Source: Shinisaurus crocodilurus (lineage: Eukaryota; Chordata; Lepidosauria; Squamata; Shinisauridae). Taken from it: a DNA stretch of 64,000 nt. The notes beneath the pieces are model-generated. The model searched no databases, had not been told where the DNA came from, and saw nothing but the letters and a program-made list of their open reading frames with translations. The stretch lies in assembly GCA_021292165.1 (NCBI GenBank), contig CM037877.1, positions 7,369,980-7,433,979 on the forward strand, written 5' to 3'. A program made the position numbers and the translations under genes. Of the stretch, positions 9,613-18,620 are shown piece after piece; positions within the stretch are counted from its first letter, which is position 1, and each line of letters begins with the position of its first letter.

Positions 9613-10045
9613 GCTTGTTCGCACGACACGGGAACCGCAAGTCCCCCGCGGTTCCCGTGTCGTGTGCACGCCGACCGGGGGTGCCCCTGCGGGACAGCCA
9701 CGGGCGGGACGCATGCAAAGTGACCATGGTCGGTAGAGGAGTAAGCCCCTACCGCGTGTGGTCACCGTGCCGTCCGAACAGCGGGCGGCCAACCCGTGGG
9801 GTCCCCACAGAGACGGCAGCCCAGAGTGGCCGAAGCCGCCGCCGCTCCAGCCTGTAGGGGCAAACGGCCCCTCTGGGCATCCCGGGGCCCCACCCCCTAG
9901 CGCCGGGAGGCCCGCACTGCGGTGCGGGGACTGCGGGGTCTGCCCACGCGTGCGGGGCGCTGGTCGTCTGCGGCGCCCCTCTGGACCCCGTGGACGGCCC
10001 CGTGGTTCCTCCCCCGCCGGCAGCCTGGGTCGTGTGAACCGGCCC
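9611..10045. mobile_element. GC-rich terminal-inverted-repeat element inside a CT microsatellite
   Basis: Left end GGGCTTGTTCGCACGACACG, right end GGTCGTGTGAACCGGCCC. The ends are inverted and imperfect. A perfect 17-bp hairpin lies at 9622-9638/9648-9664 (CACGACACGGGAACCGC). The interior is extremely CpG-rich, and open frames across it are a composition effect. The ends resemble DNA transposon families that start GGGCC(T)GTTC; the superfamily is not certain. The TSD cannot be resolved because the target was CT repeat. Confidence 0.7.
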
Positions 10046-10057
10046 TCTCTCTCTAGG

Positions 10058-10200
10058 GCAGGGGTGGAGAACCTTTTTTCTGTTGTGGGCTGTCTGTCAA
10101 GGCATGCATGCTGCTGGTGGGTGGAGCTAAGAGCTGGTTGTGGGTGTGTCCAAAAGTGGGCAGGGCCAGAACAAAAAGTGAGTGGGCACCCCTTCCCCCC
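10058..10200 (+). mobile_element. hAT-like element fragment
   Basis: CAGGGGTGGAGAACCTTTTT at the start and GTGGGCAGGGCCAGAAC further in match the common vertebrate 'CAGGG(A/G)TGGGGAACC' DNA transposon type. A related end in opposite orientation is at 28040-28102 (…CACCCATCCCTG). The right end here runs into C-rich and CT/CA repeats. Confidence 0.5.
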
Positions 10201-10231
10201 CCCCTCTCTCTCTCACACACACACGTGCCTA

Positions 10232-10425
10232 CTCTGGGTTCTAGTCCCCAGTCAGCCATGGAGCTCACTGGGTGACTTTGGGCCAGTCACTGACTCTCAG
10301 CCTAACCTACCTCACAGGGTTGTTGTTGAGAGGATAAAATGGAGAGGAGGAGGAGGATTATGTAAGCCGCCTTGGGTTTCTTGCAGGAAAAAAGGTGGGA
10401 TATAAATATAATAAATAAATAAATA
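10232..10425 (+). mobile_element. tRNA-derived SINE, 5'-truncated
   Basis: Begins at the B-box (GGGTTCTAGTCCCC), then has the standard body and the tail AAGGTGGGATATAAATA(ATAAATA)n. The A-box half is missing and is replaced by CT/CA repeat. Same family as 8141-8412. Confidence 0.8.
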
Positions 10426-10817
10426 GGAAGGCCTGGGAGGTGTAGTTCTGTAAGGGCTAAGTGTGTGTTGGGATCTCTGTAGTAAAATTCTGACAATTCC
10501 CAGACTTCTTTGCACAGGGGCATGGGTGGGGAGAAATGGATTAAGTTTGTCACTTAGATATGGAGTGAAAATGGAATAAGTTTGTCATTTAGATATGTCC
10601 TTAATACAAGCGTAGCTGCTGTTGCACTAATCCTGTCCCAGTTGCTTCTGAAAGATTCTGTGCCTTGCTTTCCTGGAAGCTTAAAGCACTCCATGTTTTC
10701 GTCTTGGCGAGCAGTGTGGACTGCAAAGCGACATAATGGCAGGGCAAGGCTGCCAAGGAAGTCTCATGTTCAAGTGTGGGATGTAAAGCAGTCTCTCTTG
10801 CTGATTAGCCTCATTTT
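10426..10817. other. No recognised feature
   Basis: Contains a short imperfect duplication, TGGAGTGAAAATGGA / ATGGATTAAGTTTGTCACTTAGATATG, at 10538-10595. Otherwise unassigned. Confidence 0.4.
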
Positions 10818-10819
10818 AA

Positions 10820-10870
10820 AAAGGAAGGAAGGAAGGAAGGAAGAAGAAAGAAAGAAAGAAAGAAAGAAAG
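10820..10870. repeat. (AAGG)n/(AAAG)n microsatellite
   Basis: Five AAGG units grade into AAAG units. All purine on the plus strand. Confidence 0.9.
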
Positions 10871-10899
10871 AGGGTTAGAGACCCACCCTCCTGCCTGGC

Positions 10900-11330
10900 A
10901 AATGACTTAAAGGAGACTATTTTAATCTCTTTTATTGCATCGCTGAGATGCTTGACTTAGCTTCATTGCCATCGCAGGATGATGTGTACCCTGCAAGTGT
11001 ATAAAAATATATGAACTCCCAGGACAGTATCGTTCAATCTGCTCCGCTATTACCCATCATGCTTGTCTGAGCACACCGCAGCTATTAGGTCTGTTTGAGA
11101 AGCAGCTGAGACCACAGATGGATCTCCCGCTAACAGAGAACGGAGGCGCAATGGCTTGATGCGGAAGACAGACGACGGGGTGTGGACAAAGAGTCCTGCT
11201 GAAAACGTTGCCCCACCACGAAGTTGCCACTGCATTTTTTGCCTACAGTGAAATACCCATGCTAACACGGAGGTACCTGCCTGGACAAAAAGGTCCATGA
11301 ATTTCCAGGAAAGCAAGATGAGCAAAATGT
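10900..11330. other. Candidate single-copy regulatory sequence
   Basis: Free of recognisable repeats, with mixed composition and motif-like words such as TTTATTGCATCGCTGAG and a TATA-like GTATAAAAATATATG near 10998. Selected only because it looks unique; no conservation can be shown from one sequence. Confidence 0.25.
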
Positions 11331-11728
11331 CTTGGGTGCAGATTCTGCATATCCCTCAGTTAGTAGTCTAGAGCTGTGCACAAACAAGCTGAAGAAGTGT
11401 CTTCCATGGAGGTCACTGGAATATGTCCAGCTAAAGTATGTTGGGAGTATGGATTTGTAAATACAGTACGTACGGTAATTGTGCTGATTCGGGGCTGAGG
11501 CTTAATCTAGCTGGAGCTGCCTGTGTTCAGAATCAGAAGGAAAACTGATCCAGGAATGTTGTCAGCTTGTGCTGGATGGGGCAGCCCTGCCTCTGAAGGA
11601 CCAGCTTCACAGTCTGGGAGAGCTCCTGGGCCCAGTTTTGCTCCTGGCTGCCCAGGTGCCTGCTGTGGCCAGGAGTGGCTGAGTGCAAGGAACAAGCACA
11701 GCCGAAGCTTTCCAAGCTTGATGTATGC
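11331..11728. other. No recognised feature
   Basis: Overlapping open frames of 60-111 codons cover 11523-11858 on both strands. They have no recognisable domain and overlap a transposon end, so they are not called as genes. Confidence 0.45.
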
Positions 11729-11827
11729 CAGGGGTCCCGATCTTTTGGGGTCGGTGGGCAATTTTGAGAGAGTGTTTGGGTGTTCGCACAAAATGGCTAC
11801 CATGGTGGCCGTGGCCACTGACAAAAA

Positions 11828-12120
11828 GAAACCCATTTCCCAGAAGGCAAACTGGTGAGACTAAAAGAAAAATAACTTGCCCCAGTACTTAAGTAAAAAG
11901 CAGAGGTGTGTGCTCTGAGCTCTAAAACACAAAACCACTCTTTGGAACCCGCGGTTTTCTGCTCTGACACCCATCGTGCAAAAGGCAAACGGATGAGGCT
12001 CAGAGAAAAGTAACTTCACCAAGAAACTGAGTGCAAGGCAGAGGCACGGTCTGAGCCCTAAATCTGTCCCCAGAAAGCACAACAAAATACCAATTTCACA
12101 GAAGGCAAGCTGGTAATTCA
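11828..12120 (+). repeat. Three degenerate ~130-bp tandem units resembling MIR/CORE-SINE cores
   Basis: Units begin near 11829, 11966 and 12089 with CC(A/C)AT..C.CAGAAGGCAA(A/G)CTGG-type words. They are followed by GA(G/A)(G)CT..GAGAAAA(G)TAACTT and GGCAGAGG(T/C). The wording matches the conserved MIR core ('cagaaggcaaactgaggctcagagaa...taacttgcc'). The third unit is cut short. Confidence 0.6.
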
Positions 12121-12165
12121 CAGATCAGCAAAAATACACACACCACAAAAATCCAGGCAAAAGAC

Positions 12166-12191
12166 ACCACCACACACACACACACACACAC
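12166..12191. repeat. (CA)n microsatellite
   Basis: About a dozen CA units. Confidence 0.9.
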
Positions 12192-12234
12192 GGTACAGGC
12201 AAAGAATTCCTTTCAGTCCCCACAGCCTCTGGCC

Positions 12235-12368
12235 CAGGGGTGGGCAGAAACTAGATCTGCAGATGTTTTGGACCAACTCCCAGCATTCCTGACCAGCAGC
12301 CATGCTGGCAGGGGCTTCTGGGAGTTGAAGTCCCAAACATGTGGAGATCTACCTTCTGCTCACCCCTG
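12235..12368. mobile_element. hAT-type MITE (diverged arms)
   Basis: Ends CAGGGGTGGGCAGAA and TTCTGCTCACCCCTG are inverted. Flanks CTCTGGCC and CTCTAGCC (7 of 8) form the 8-bp duplication. The arms include CCAACTCCCAGCATTCC and GGAGTTGAAGTCC, a diverged version of the ZNF143-like word in the other MITEs. Confidence 0.85.
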
Positions 12369-12474
12369 CTCTAGCCCCCAGGAAATTCCCTACCATTCCA
12401 GCTTAACTTAACTGCAGCTTAACTGCAAATCATCCCAGTTTGCAGGACACGGAATAATAGGCTCAAGTTACAGG

Positions 12475-12711
12475 AACCCAGATTCCACCTAAACATCAGG
12501 AAAAATTTCCTGTCTGTCCCGAGCAATAAGACAATGGAACCAACTACCAAGGGAGCTGGTGGGCTCTCCCACTCTGGAGGCATTCAAGGTGCGGCTGGAC
12601 AGACATCTGTCGGGGATGCTTTGACCTAGGATTCCTGCATTGAGCAGGGGGTTGGACTCGATGGCCTGGTAGGCCCCTTCCAACTCTACTTTTCTATGAT
12701 TCTATGAACTT
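12475..12711 (+). mobile_element. CR1 LINE 3' end with octamer tail
   Basis: A frame reads FLSVPSNKTMEPTTKGAGGL-like remnants of CR1 ORF2 (…WNQLPRELVGS…, disrupted). The 3' UTR GAGCAGGGGGTTGGACTCGA follows, ending in the diagnostic CTATGATTCTATGA. A very similar copy lies at 19655-19886. Confidence 0.9.
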
Positions 12712-12850
12712 TTTATTTATTCTGATTGACTGGGAAAGCTGGACTGGAGGTGCTGAGCAGTTTTATTTTCTGCTTATCTATTCTTGGAAATATAAATGTG
12801 GCTGGAGGCCTGCACTTCATTTTGCATTATGCCATCCTTCCAGTTATCTT

Positions 12851-12898
12851 TTTTTAAAAAATAAAATAAAATAAAATATATTTAAAATAAAATAGAAT
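12851..12898. repeat. AAAAT-rich low-complexity repeat
   Basis: AAAATA units with interruptions. Confidence 0.75.
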
Positions 12899-13059
12899 CA
12901 GGAGCAGCAGGGGGCACGGCGGGGGCCAAGGGAGGTGTCTGTGGGCACATTGGTGCTCATGGGTACCATGCTGGGAGATCCTAGATCATAACCATTTCCC
13001 AAAGAGTTGGGCCACCAACAGCACAGGGCAGGAAACAATCAAGGCCTACGCTTTCTCTC

Positions 13060-13290
13060 TGGAGCAACTTTATATCAAGGCCTAGGCTTGATTTACACAG
13101 TCTAACCACTTGTCGGCCAGAGCAGTCGTCAGCCTTCCTCCTATGAAACGCTTCCTATCAAAGATGACTCGCGTCCTATGAAAATTCATAAACTCTGCAG
13201 GCGTTTCCACGGCGATTTGACGGCGTAATCTCCCATCATCTAAGCTTCTCTGTGACAATGACAAGAGGAAGATGGATTTATCAAATACAC
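13060..13290. other. Candidate single-copy regulatory sequence
   Basis: No repeat similarity. It carries the duplicated word CCTATGAAA (13140, 13175) and mixed composition including CGGCGATTTGACGGCG. Conservation is untested. Confidence 0.25.
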
Positions 13291-13648
13291 GGAGACATGT
13301 TTATGACCCTGTTTTGCATAAGCAGGCACCTGATCCACAGGGCTGCGCAGTGGCAGATAGCAAGGCAGCGCTCTCCCCTCCCGTGCTAGATACTCTGACA
13401 GACGGAAGAGATATTTGGAAATACATGAAAAATATATGTACCGGTATCTATATTTTACTTCCAGTTTCCCCAAGCAAATGGAAATATAACCCCCCCCCCA
13501 CCTCCTTCCCATTAATTTCTCAAGGAGTATGAAAGCTTATTCAATCAATTTTGGTCTCTGATGTTGCAAAGTTTGGCCTTAAACCTATATTTACGCTGCC
13601 GGTGGAACGCTACTCTTACAGTATCACCTACAGATCAGAGGCTGAACA
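13291..13648. other. No recognised feature
   Basis: A C-rich run is at 13491-13503; otherwise featureless. Confidence 0.4.
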
Positions 13649-13649
13649 C

Positions 13650-13713
13650 TGGCTGGGGCATGCTGGGAGTTGTAGGCCAAAAACCTCTGGGGACCCAAGG
13701 TTGGAGAACACTG
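13650..13713 (+). mobile_element. Half of a palindromic hAT MITE
   Basis: Exactly the right arm (GGCTGGGGCATGCTGGGAGT ... GGAGAACACTG) without its inverted partner. The break falls at the centre of the palindrome, as also seen at 24891-24956. Confidence 0.85.
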
Positions 13714-13859
13714 GGTTAGGCAATGAAGCAACTTCCTGGGGAAATTGTGGAGGAGAACTTGTTAGCTAGGATGTAGCAGTGTCTAATTTGAACTGAACAG
13801 TTTGTGAAATTTGGAGGTTGTGAGGGAATGCTCCCTCCTACATTAATCTCCCCACCCTC

Positions 13860-14262
13860 TTAGGTCTGCCAGGGAGACCCTGTTGTGTGCGCTGCTCCGT
13901 CTGGAGACAGGTTGGCAAGTGGAAGGTACGGGCCATTCATGGCAGTAGAACCAAAGTTGTGGAACTTGCTCCTTGGTTCATTTGAGACCATCTTTGGGCA
14001 CAATCCCCTGCAGAGGAGCAATAGACCAGTGGTAGTGGACAGGCTTCCTCCGATCCTCCATTTTGGAGGGGCACTGAAGCATTTCCCTGGAAAGCTTTTT
14101 GATCTGAGCAAGACTGGATTCGATCTCTGCTACTCTTACCGCATGTTAATCTTTGTATTGTTATAACTATTTTCTGTTGTTGCTTTTAATTGTGCTGCCA
14201 GTTGCCTTGCGTCTTTAGATGGACCAAGGCAGCCTAGAAACTGAACAGAAGTTTTTAAAGGT
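13860..14262 (+). mobile_element. L2-like LINE 3' remnant
   Basis: A frame reads GRYGPFMAVEPKLWNLLLGSFE, a decayed form of the L2 motif RAFSVVAPxLWNSLP. A TG/T-rich 3' UTR follows (TTGTTGCTTTTAATTGTGCTGCC). Diverged, so the assignment is tentative. Confidence 0.5.
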
Positions 14263-14399
14263 TTAGATTTTGGAAGCTTAAGATTCCTGCTCCTCCATGA
14301 AACTTACCAGATCGGGGGTGTTGAGGCTTAGGCCCAGGGACCAAATTCAGCCCACCTGGGGTCCCAGTCCAGCCCTCAGGGGGTTTCCCCAATGGCCAT

Positions 14400-14480
14400 G
14401 GGTGGTTCACAACAATTCATAAAATTACAAACCACAAATACAGTTCACAGAATGCAACGTAAAACATAGTCTCCAACTGC
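14400..14480 (-). mobile_element. L2 LINE 3' UTR fragment
   Basis: GGTTCACAACAATTCATAAA and the following AATTACAAACCACAAATA are the complement of 31775-31815 in the L2 copy there. Confidence 0.7.
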
Positions 14481-14577
14481 CCTGAAAATGCCAGGACCTT
14501 CACAAAAACCCTGAAGCCATCACGGCTTCTCACTTTGTTATGCAGAGTCCCGAATTCCCCTGCCTTCTGCAACTGCA

Positions 14578-14667
14578 AGCTACTTAAAGGGGCCATGGGC
14601 AAAATTGCAGCTAAGCGAAACCTTTTGGCTTAGCTGCAATTTTGCCCATGGCTCCTTCAAGATAGCT
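14578..14667. other. Long near-perfect hairpin
   Basis: Arms 14592-14616 and 14628-14652 are perfectly complementary over 25 bp (GCCATGGGCAAAATTGCAGC...). The loop is 11 nt, and the stem extends imperfectly to AGCTACTTAAAGG/TCCTTCAAGATAGCT. It could be a small MITE or a pre-miRNA-like hairpin. No second copy was noticed in the window and no TSD is visible. Confidence 0.6.
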
Positions 14668-15660
14668 CTGCTTAGGCTCAAACGGCTGCCCACGGAGAGA
14701 GAAAGAGAGCAGGGAAGGAACAGATGCGAGGATGTGTGTGTGCGTGCACGCGCGCAGAGGGAGTGGTGAATGAGGGAATTTGTCACATGATTCCTATCTT
14801 TATATTGCCAAAGATTTTATTTCCTAACAGAGCTGACTCTGTGCCTCTAACAGGTGAGTTTACAGTGTCAGAAGGAAATTCAAGAAACTTCCCCTTCTCT
14901 CTGGAGCTCCATGTTTTGGGGTGTGGGGTGGGTGGGTAAGCTTCACCTGTTGAATTTGTGCCAATCCTGACCATTTTAAAACAAAAAGAAAGAGATTGCC
15001 CCGCAAGCACTGACACCCTCCCATGAAAAACACCAGATATGAACAGTTAAGGGTTTAAGTAAGGGGGGGGGGGGGAATTACACAAGCCACATATAAAATA
15101 TTATAAAATAATATATTATATAATAATGTAATAATATATAAGATATAATATATAAGATTTTATGTGTTTCCTCTAATAACTTTTGTACTTGACCATGCCC
15201 TCATGTTGCCTGGCCACGCCCTCTTGATCACACCTTCATGTTGCTCAACCATACCTCTTACAAATTCACATGTGTGTCCCTATTTTCATCTGCGAAATGT
15301 TGGAGGGTATGATAAAATTTCAATATACATTTTTTTTTTTAAATTGAAAAGCTAAAAACAATCTACTGTTGAGCTGGAGTGCTCCCTGTGGTTACTTGAT
15401 TCATCCTGATGTGGTAAAGGGGTGACTCAAGAGGTGAAGAGACTGCCATGTGGCTGGCGGTGAAGCCCCCATGTGCATCCAGAAGCCCCAGTTCTGCTCA
15501 TGAACCATCCGCTAGCCCAGCTACTTCACCATGTCAGCTTGGCCCTCCTCATTTCCAGAGTGGCTATCCTGGCTATTTGGGGGCTGTCACCAATATGTGC
15601 AAGGCACTCTGCTCAATCCTTCTTCAGATGACACTTGCTGGTGTGGGGCAAGAGGTATTG
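14668..15660. other. Unassigned, partly low-complexity
   Basis: Includes a G run at 15063-15074, an AT-rich tract 15085-15165, and about three imperfect ~30-bp repeats of CATGCCCTCATGTTGC type at 15190-15262. No genes seen. Confidence 0.5.
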
Positions 15661-15666
15661 TGATGC

Positions 15667-15669
15667 ACA

Positions 15670-15699
<30 letters not shown>
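15667..15699. repeat. (GAT)n microsatellite
   Basis: Ten or so ATG/GAT units directly upstream of the L2 copy. Confidence 0.9.
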
Positions 15700-15701
<2 letters not shown>

Positions 15702-16385
15702 GCTCAGGTGGCAGCTGTGAGCCGGGCAGCGCTGTATCAACTCCATCTGATACGGCAGCTGCGCCCCTACCTTCCTAATCACCTGCTCCCATCAGTGGTT
15801 CATGCCTTGGTCTCCTCTCAGCTAGACTACTGTAATGCGCTCTACGTGGGGTTACCCTTGAAGACGGTTCGGAAGCTACAGCTGGTACAGAATGCGGCGG
15901 CTCGCCTGGTTAAAGGCAGCCGCCGGCGGGATCACATCACGCCAGTGCTCAAAGAGCTACACTGGCTACCAGTTGCTTGCCGAGCCGAATTCAAGGTGTT
16001 GGTTTTGACCTTTAAAACCCTATACGGCTCCGGTCCAGTTTATCTCAAGGAGCGTCTCCAGCAACACCAAGTGGGCCGCTCAACAAGATCTGCCACGGAT
16101 GGCCTTCTCCTTGTCCCTTCAGCCAGAGCAGCTAGACTGGTGGGGACGAGGAAGAGGGCCTTTTCTGTGGCGGCCCCCGTACTGTGGAACTCTCTCCCGA
16201 GTGACCTCCGCCATGCCCCCTCTCTGATGAGCTTCCGTCGCTCATTAAAAACCTGGTTGTTCAGGCGGGAATATGGGGTGGGTTAAGATTTTAAAATTTT
16301 TATATTGTTTAAATGTATTTTATTGCTTTTATTCTGTGTACATCGCCCAGGGTGGCCGGTTGCCGGCCAGATGGGCGATAAATAA
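15700..16385 (+). mobile_element. L2-clade LINE, ORF2 C-terminus and 3' end
   Basis: About 195 codons (to the TAA at 16284-16286) stay open. Motifs in order are [83 protein letters not shown] and SFRRSLKTWLFR. This is the conserved region after the reverse transcriptase palm in L2 elements. The catalytic palm itself is absent (5' truncated), so it cannot mobilise itself. The 3' UTR carries CATCGCCCAGGGTGGCC and GGGCGATAAATAAATA. The unbroken frame suggests a fairly recent insertion. A related minus-strand copy is at 53738-54365. Confidence 0.9.
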
Positions 16386-16456
16386 ATATTAATACCGGCA
16401 ATAAATAAATAAATAATAATAAATAAATAAATAATGATGATGATGATGATGATGAT

Positions 16457-16493
<37 letters not shown>
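16375..16493. repeat. Compound (AAAT)n-(GAT)n microsatellite
   Basis: ATAAATA units run into two GAT arrays separated by one ATATGAT interruption. It is the tail of the preceding L2 copy. Confidence 0.9.
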
Positions 16494-16494
<1 letters not shown>

Positions 16495-17026
16495 TGTATA
16501 TAACACTCTTTAGAGTGTTCAAAGCACTTCATGTATCTTCACCTGTTGCAATCCTTACAAATAACCCTGCAAGGTAGGTCACTGTTCTTTCCCCTATATT
16601 GGCTGGCTACCAATTAGTTTGTGGGCAAAGTATAAAGTGTTGGTTATTACCTTTAAAGCCCTACATGGTTTGGGTCCAGGTTACCTTCTCCCATACAAAC
16701 CGCCCCGCCCCGCGCACTTAGGTCCTCTGGAAAGAATTTACTCCAGTCAGCCAAGACCAGGCTGGCGGGTACTACCCAGAGGACCTTCTCTTCTGCTGCT
16801 CCCGAATGTGGAATAGCCTGCTGGAGGAGACTCAACAACTGAATAATCTTTTGGCATTTAAAAAGGCCATAAAGACTGATCTCTTCCAGCAGGCCTACCC
16901 AGTGGAACCTTAGGATTTTTTAGGATATTTTAAAAAGTTTCTTAAGAATGTTTAATAATATGTTTTAACCAGTTTATGTATTTTATATTGTTGTTCCCCG
17001 CCTCGATCAAAGTGGAGAGGCAGGTA

Positions 17027-17073
<47 letters not shown>

Positions 17074-17200
17074 TTGCTGATGTTTTGCCTACAGCTACCT
17101 AGTGAGTTCATAGCAGAGGGGAGATTCTGAACCAAGGACTGATTTGTAACTCAGTCTTTTACCCACGATGTATGATCTACCACGACAGAAGCTGTGGGTG
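16495..17200 (+). mobile_element. MIR-like SINE split by an L2 insertion
   Basis: 16510-16597 (CAAAGCACTTCATGTATCTT ... AACCCTGCAAGGTAGGTCAC) and 17083-17190 (TACCTAGTGAGTTCATAGCA ... AACTCAGTCTTTTACC) are consecutive parts of the amniote CORE/MIR-type body. They are interrupted by 16600-17082. The rejoined order is inferred from the general MIR layout. Confidence 0.6.
16600..17082 (+). mobile_element. L2-clade LINE 3' fragment
   Basis: A disrupted frame has KYKVLVITFKALHGLGPGYL, the L2 motif [17 protein letters not shown] 3' UTR with GTTCCCCGCCTCGATCAAAG and an (AAT)n tail (17028-17070) follow. It interrupts an older MIR-like SINE. Confidence 0.8.
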
Positions 17201-17985
17201 TAGCCCAGAGAATACACAGTAGCCTTCTGTGCTGGCTGGACTGCCAGTGCTTAAAGTTAGGGGAAAGCCACTAAATTCTGAGCGGTTTGATATTTGGCGG
17301 GTTGGTTGGTTGCTGCTGTTTTTAAACCCACATGGCTGGACAAGATGGACAATTCTTGGATCAGGAAATGTCGGAGAGCTGAACAATTCAAGGGTATTTA
17401 ACTATAGCTCTCCTTTGCTATTCAGTTACAGCTCTGCTTTGCAGAGTCCTTGGCATAGTGGACTCCTGGTGATAAAGAAACTCGTTGCTCTTTCAGACTG
17501 GCTGAATATTGCTAATCCAATGAAGGATTAATTAATAAAGCCAATTTCACAAAGTTCAAGATCTCCAATCTGAATCTGATTGCTCTCCAGCAAATTGGAT
17601 TCCTATGAATCCGGTCAATCCAAAAACCACTTTGACTGGGCTGTTGGTTTTTCATTTTTAATATGTCTCCTCCAAATAAATATATTTATTGATTAAGCAT
17701 CCCCCTGAAAAAAAGAGAGAGCGACTTCAAGCACTTTTCTTGAACTGACCCTCTAAAATCCAGACAAAATCGGTGGCTCTGTGCTTCCCCCTGAATGATT
17801 TTCCCATTGCATTTCACAACTCATCAGGGATTTGGTTGGGTGCAAAGCTTTTTCCTGCAGGTCAGTTCAATTGGATGCTCAACGCTGCCTTTCACAGCAT
17901 TGATTGGCTTGTCAGGTTTGGTTTTGTATGCTTGTAACTGGAGTCATGTGATCTGAGACTTGGTAGAGACCTCTGAGGCAAGGCT
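17201..17985. other. No recognised feature
   Basis: 17560-17640 (GGATTCCTATGAATCCGGTC) loosely resembles 29280-29345 and may be a decayed repeat. No gene signal. Confidence 0.4.
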
Positions 17986-17989
17986 CCTC

Positions 17990-18105
17990 TAGTCCCCAAC
18001 TGGTGCCCTCCAGATGTGCTGGATTACAACTTCTGGCTGGGGGATTATGGGAGTTGTAATCCAACACACCTGGAGGACACCAGATTGGGGAAGGCTGATC
18101 TAGGC
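17990..18105. mobile_element. hAT-type MITE, diverged
   Basis: Inverted arms CTGGTGCCCTCCAGATGTGC...ACAACT and AGTTGTAATCCAACACACCT...CACCAG flank a GGCTGGGGGATTATGGG centre. The ends are weak, and AGG/CTAG flanks give no clean TSD. Confidence 0.7.
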
Positions 18106-18469
18106 TTAAAACTGTTGAGAAATGCCATGTCCCACTTCTCTTTCACAGCCTCAAGGCATGACCATTGGAGACCTGGTCTTTGCAAATTTGGAGATGAACT
18201 TTCCTGATCCAGGCCACTCAGGTTAAAGTACAAATCATCAGGACTCAGCACGTGGGGCCTGAAACAAAATGTTGAACTCGTAGGGGTGTGCACCGACCGC
18301 CAGATTCAACTCAGACCCCAATTTAGCACTTTGGAAAATGGCCCAGTTCTGCTCAGACCAATTCAGAGGCCACCTGCTTTGACTCAGGCACTCAACTAGA
18401 GTTGAGATTTGGAAATCCGAGGCTTTGGGCCTCCCACTGACTTTCATGGGAAATCAAAGAATGGCTACA

Positions 18470-18585
18470 TATATTTTGTTTGTTTTTCAGAATCGAATGA
18501 TATTTGTAGGCATAGTTGCCCCCATGTGGGGATTATGCCTGCCAAATGTCAGAAAAAAATTGTTCAGGGGATTTTGTACTATGTG

Positions 18586-18620
<35 letters not shown>

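Larger units (their letters stand above)
11729..12982 (+). mobile_element. Composite hAT-like element with later insertions
   Basis: The left end CAGGGGTCCCGATCTTTTGG and 'ACAAAATGGCTACCATGG', and the right end GCACATTGGTGCTCATGGGTACCATG (12936-12961), match the compact copy at 28902-29235. The interior holds three tandem MIR-like cores (11828-12120), a CA repeat, a MITE (12235-12368) and a CR1 fragment (12475-12711). The boundary at the right end is approximate. Confidence 0.6.

Noticed and set aside
9554..9740. Ser/Leu or Arg/Glu repeat proteins
   Set aside because: They are translations of the CT microsatellite and its continuation.
9758..10405. 215-codon plus-strand open frame
   Set aside because: It spans a CpG-rich inverted-repeat element, a hAT-like end and a SINE; compositional, not a gene.
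15668..15698. Poly-methionine or poly-His/Asp coding runs over GAT/ATC repeats
   Set aside because: Simple microsatellite translation; same for 16435-16493, 26961-27000, 41133-41165.
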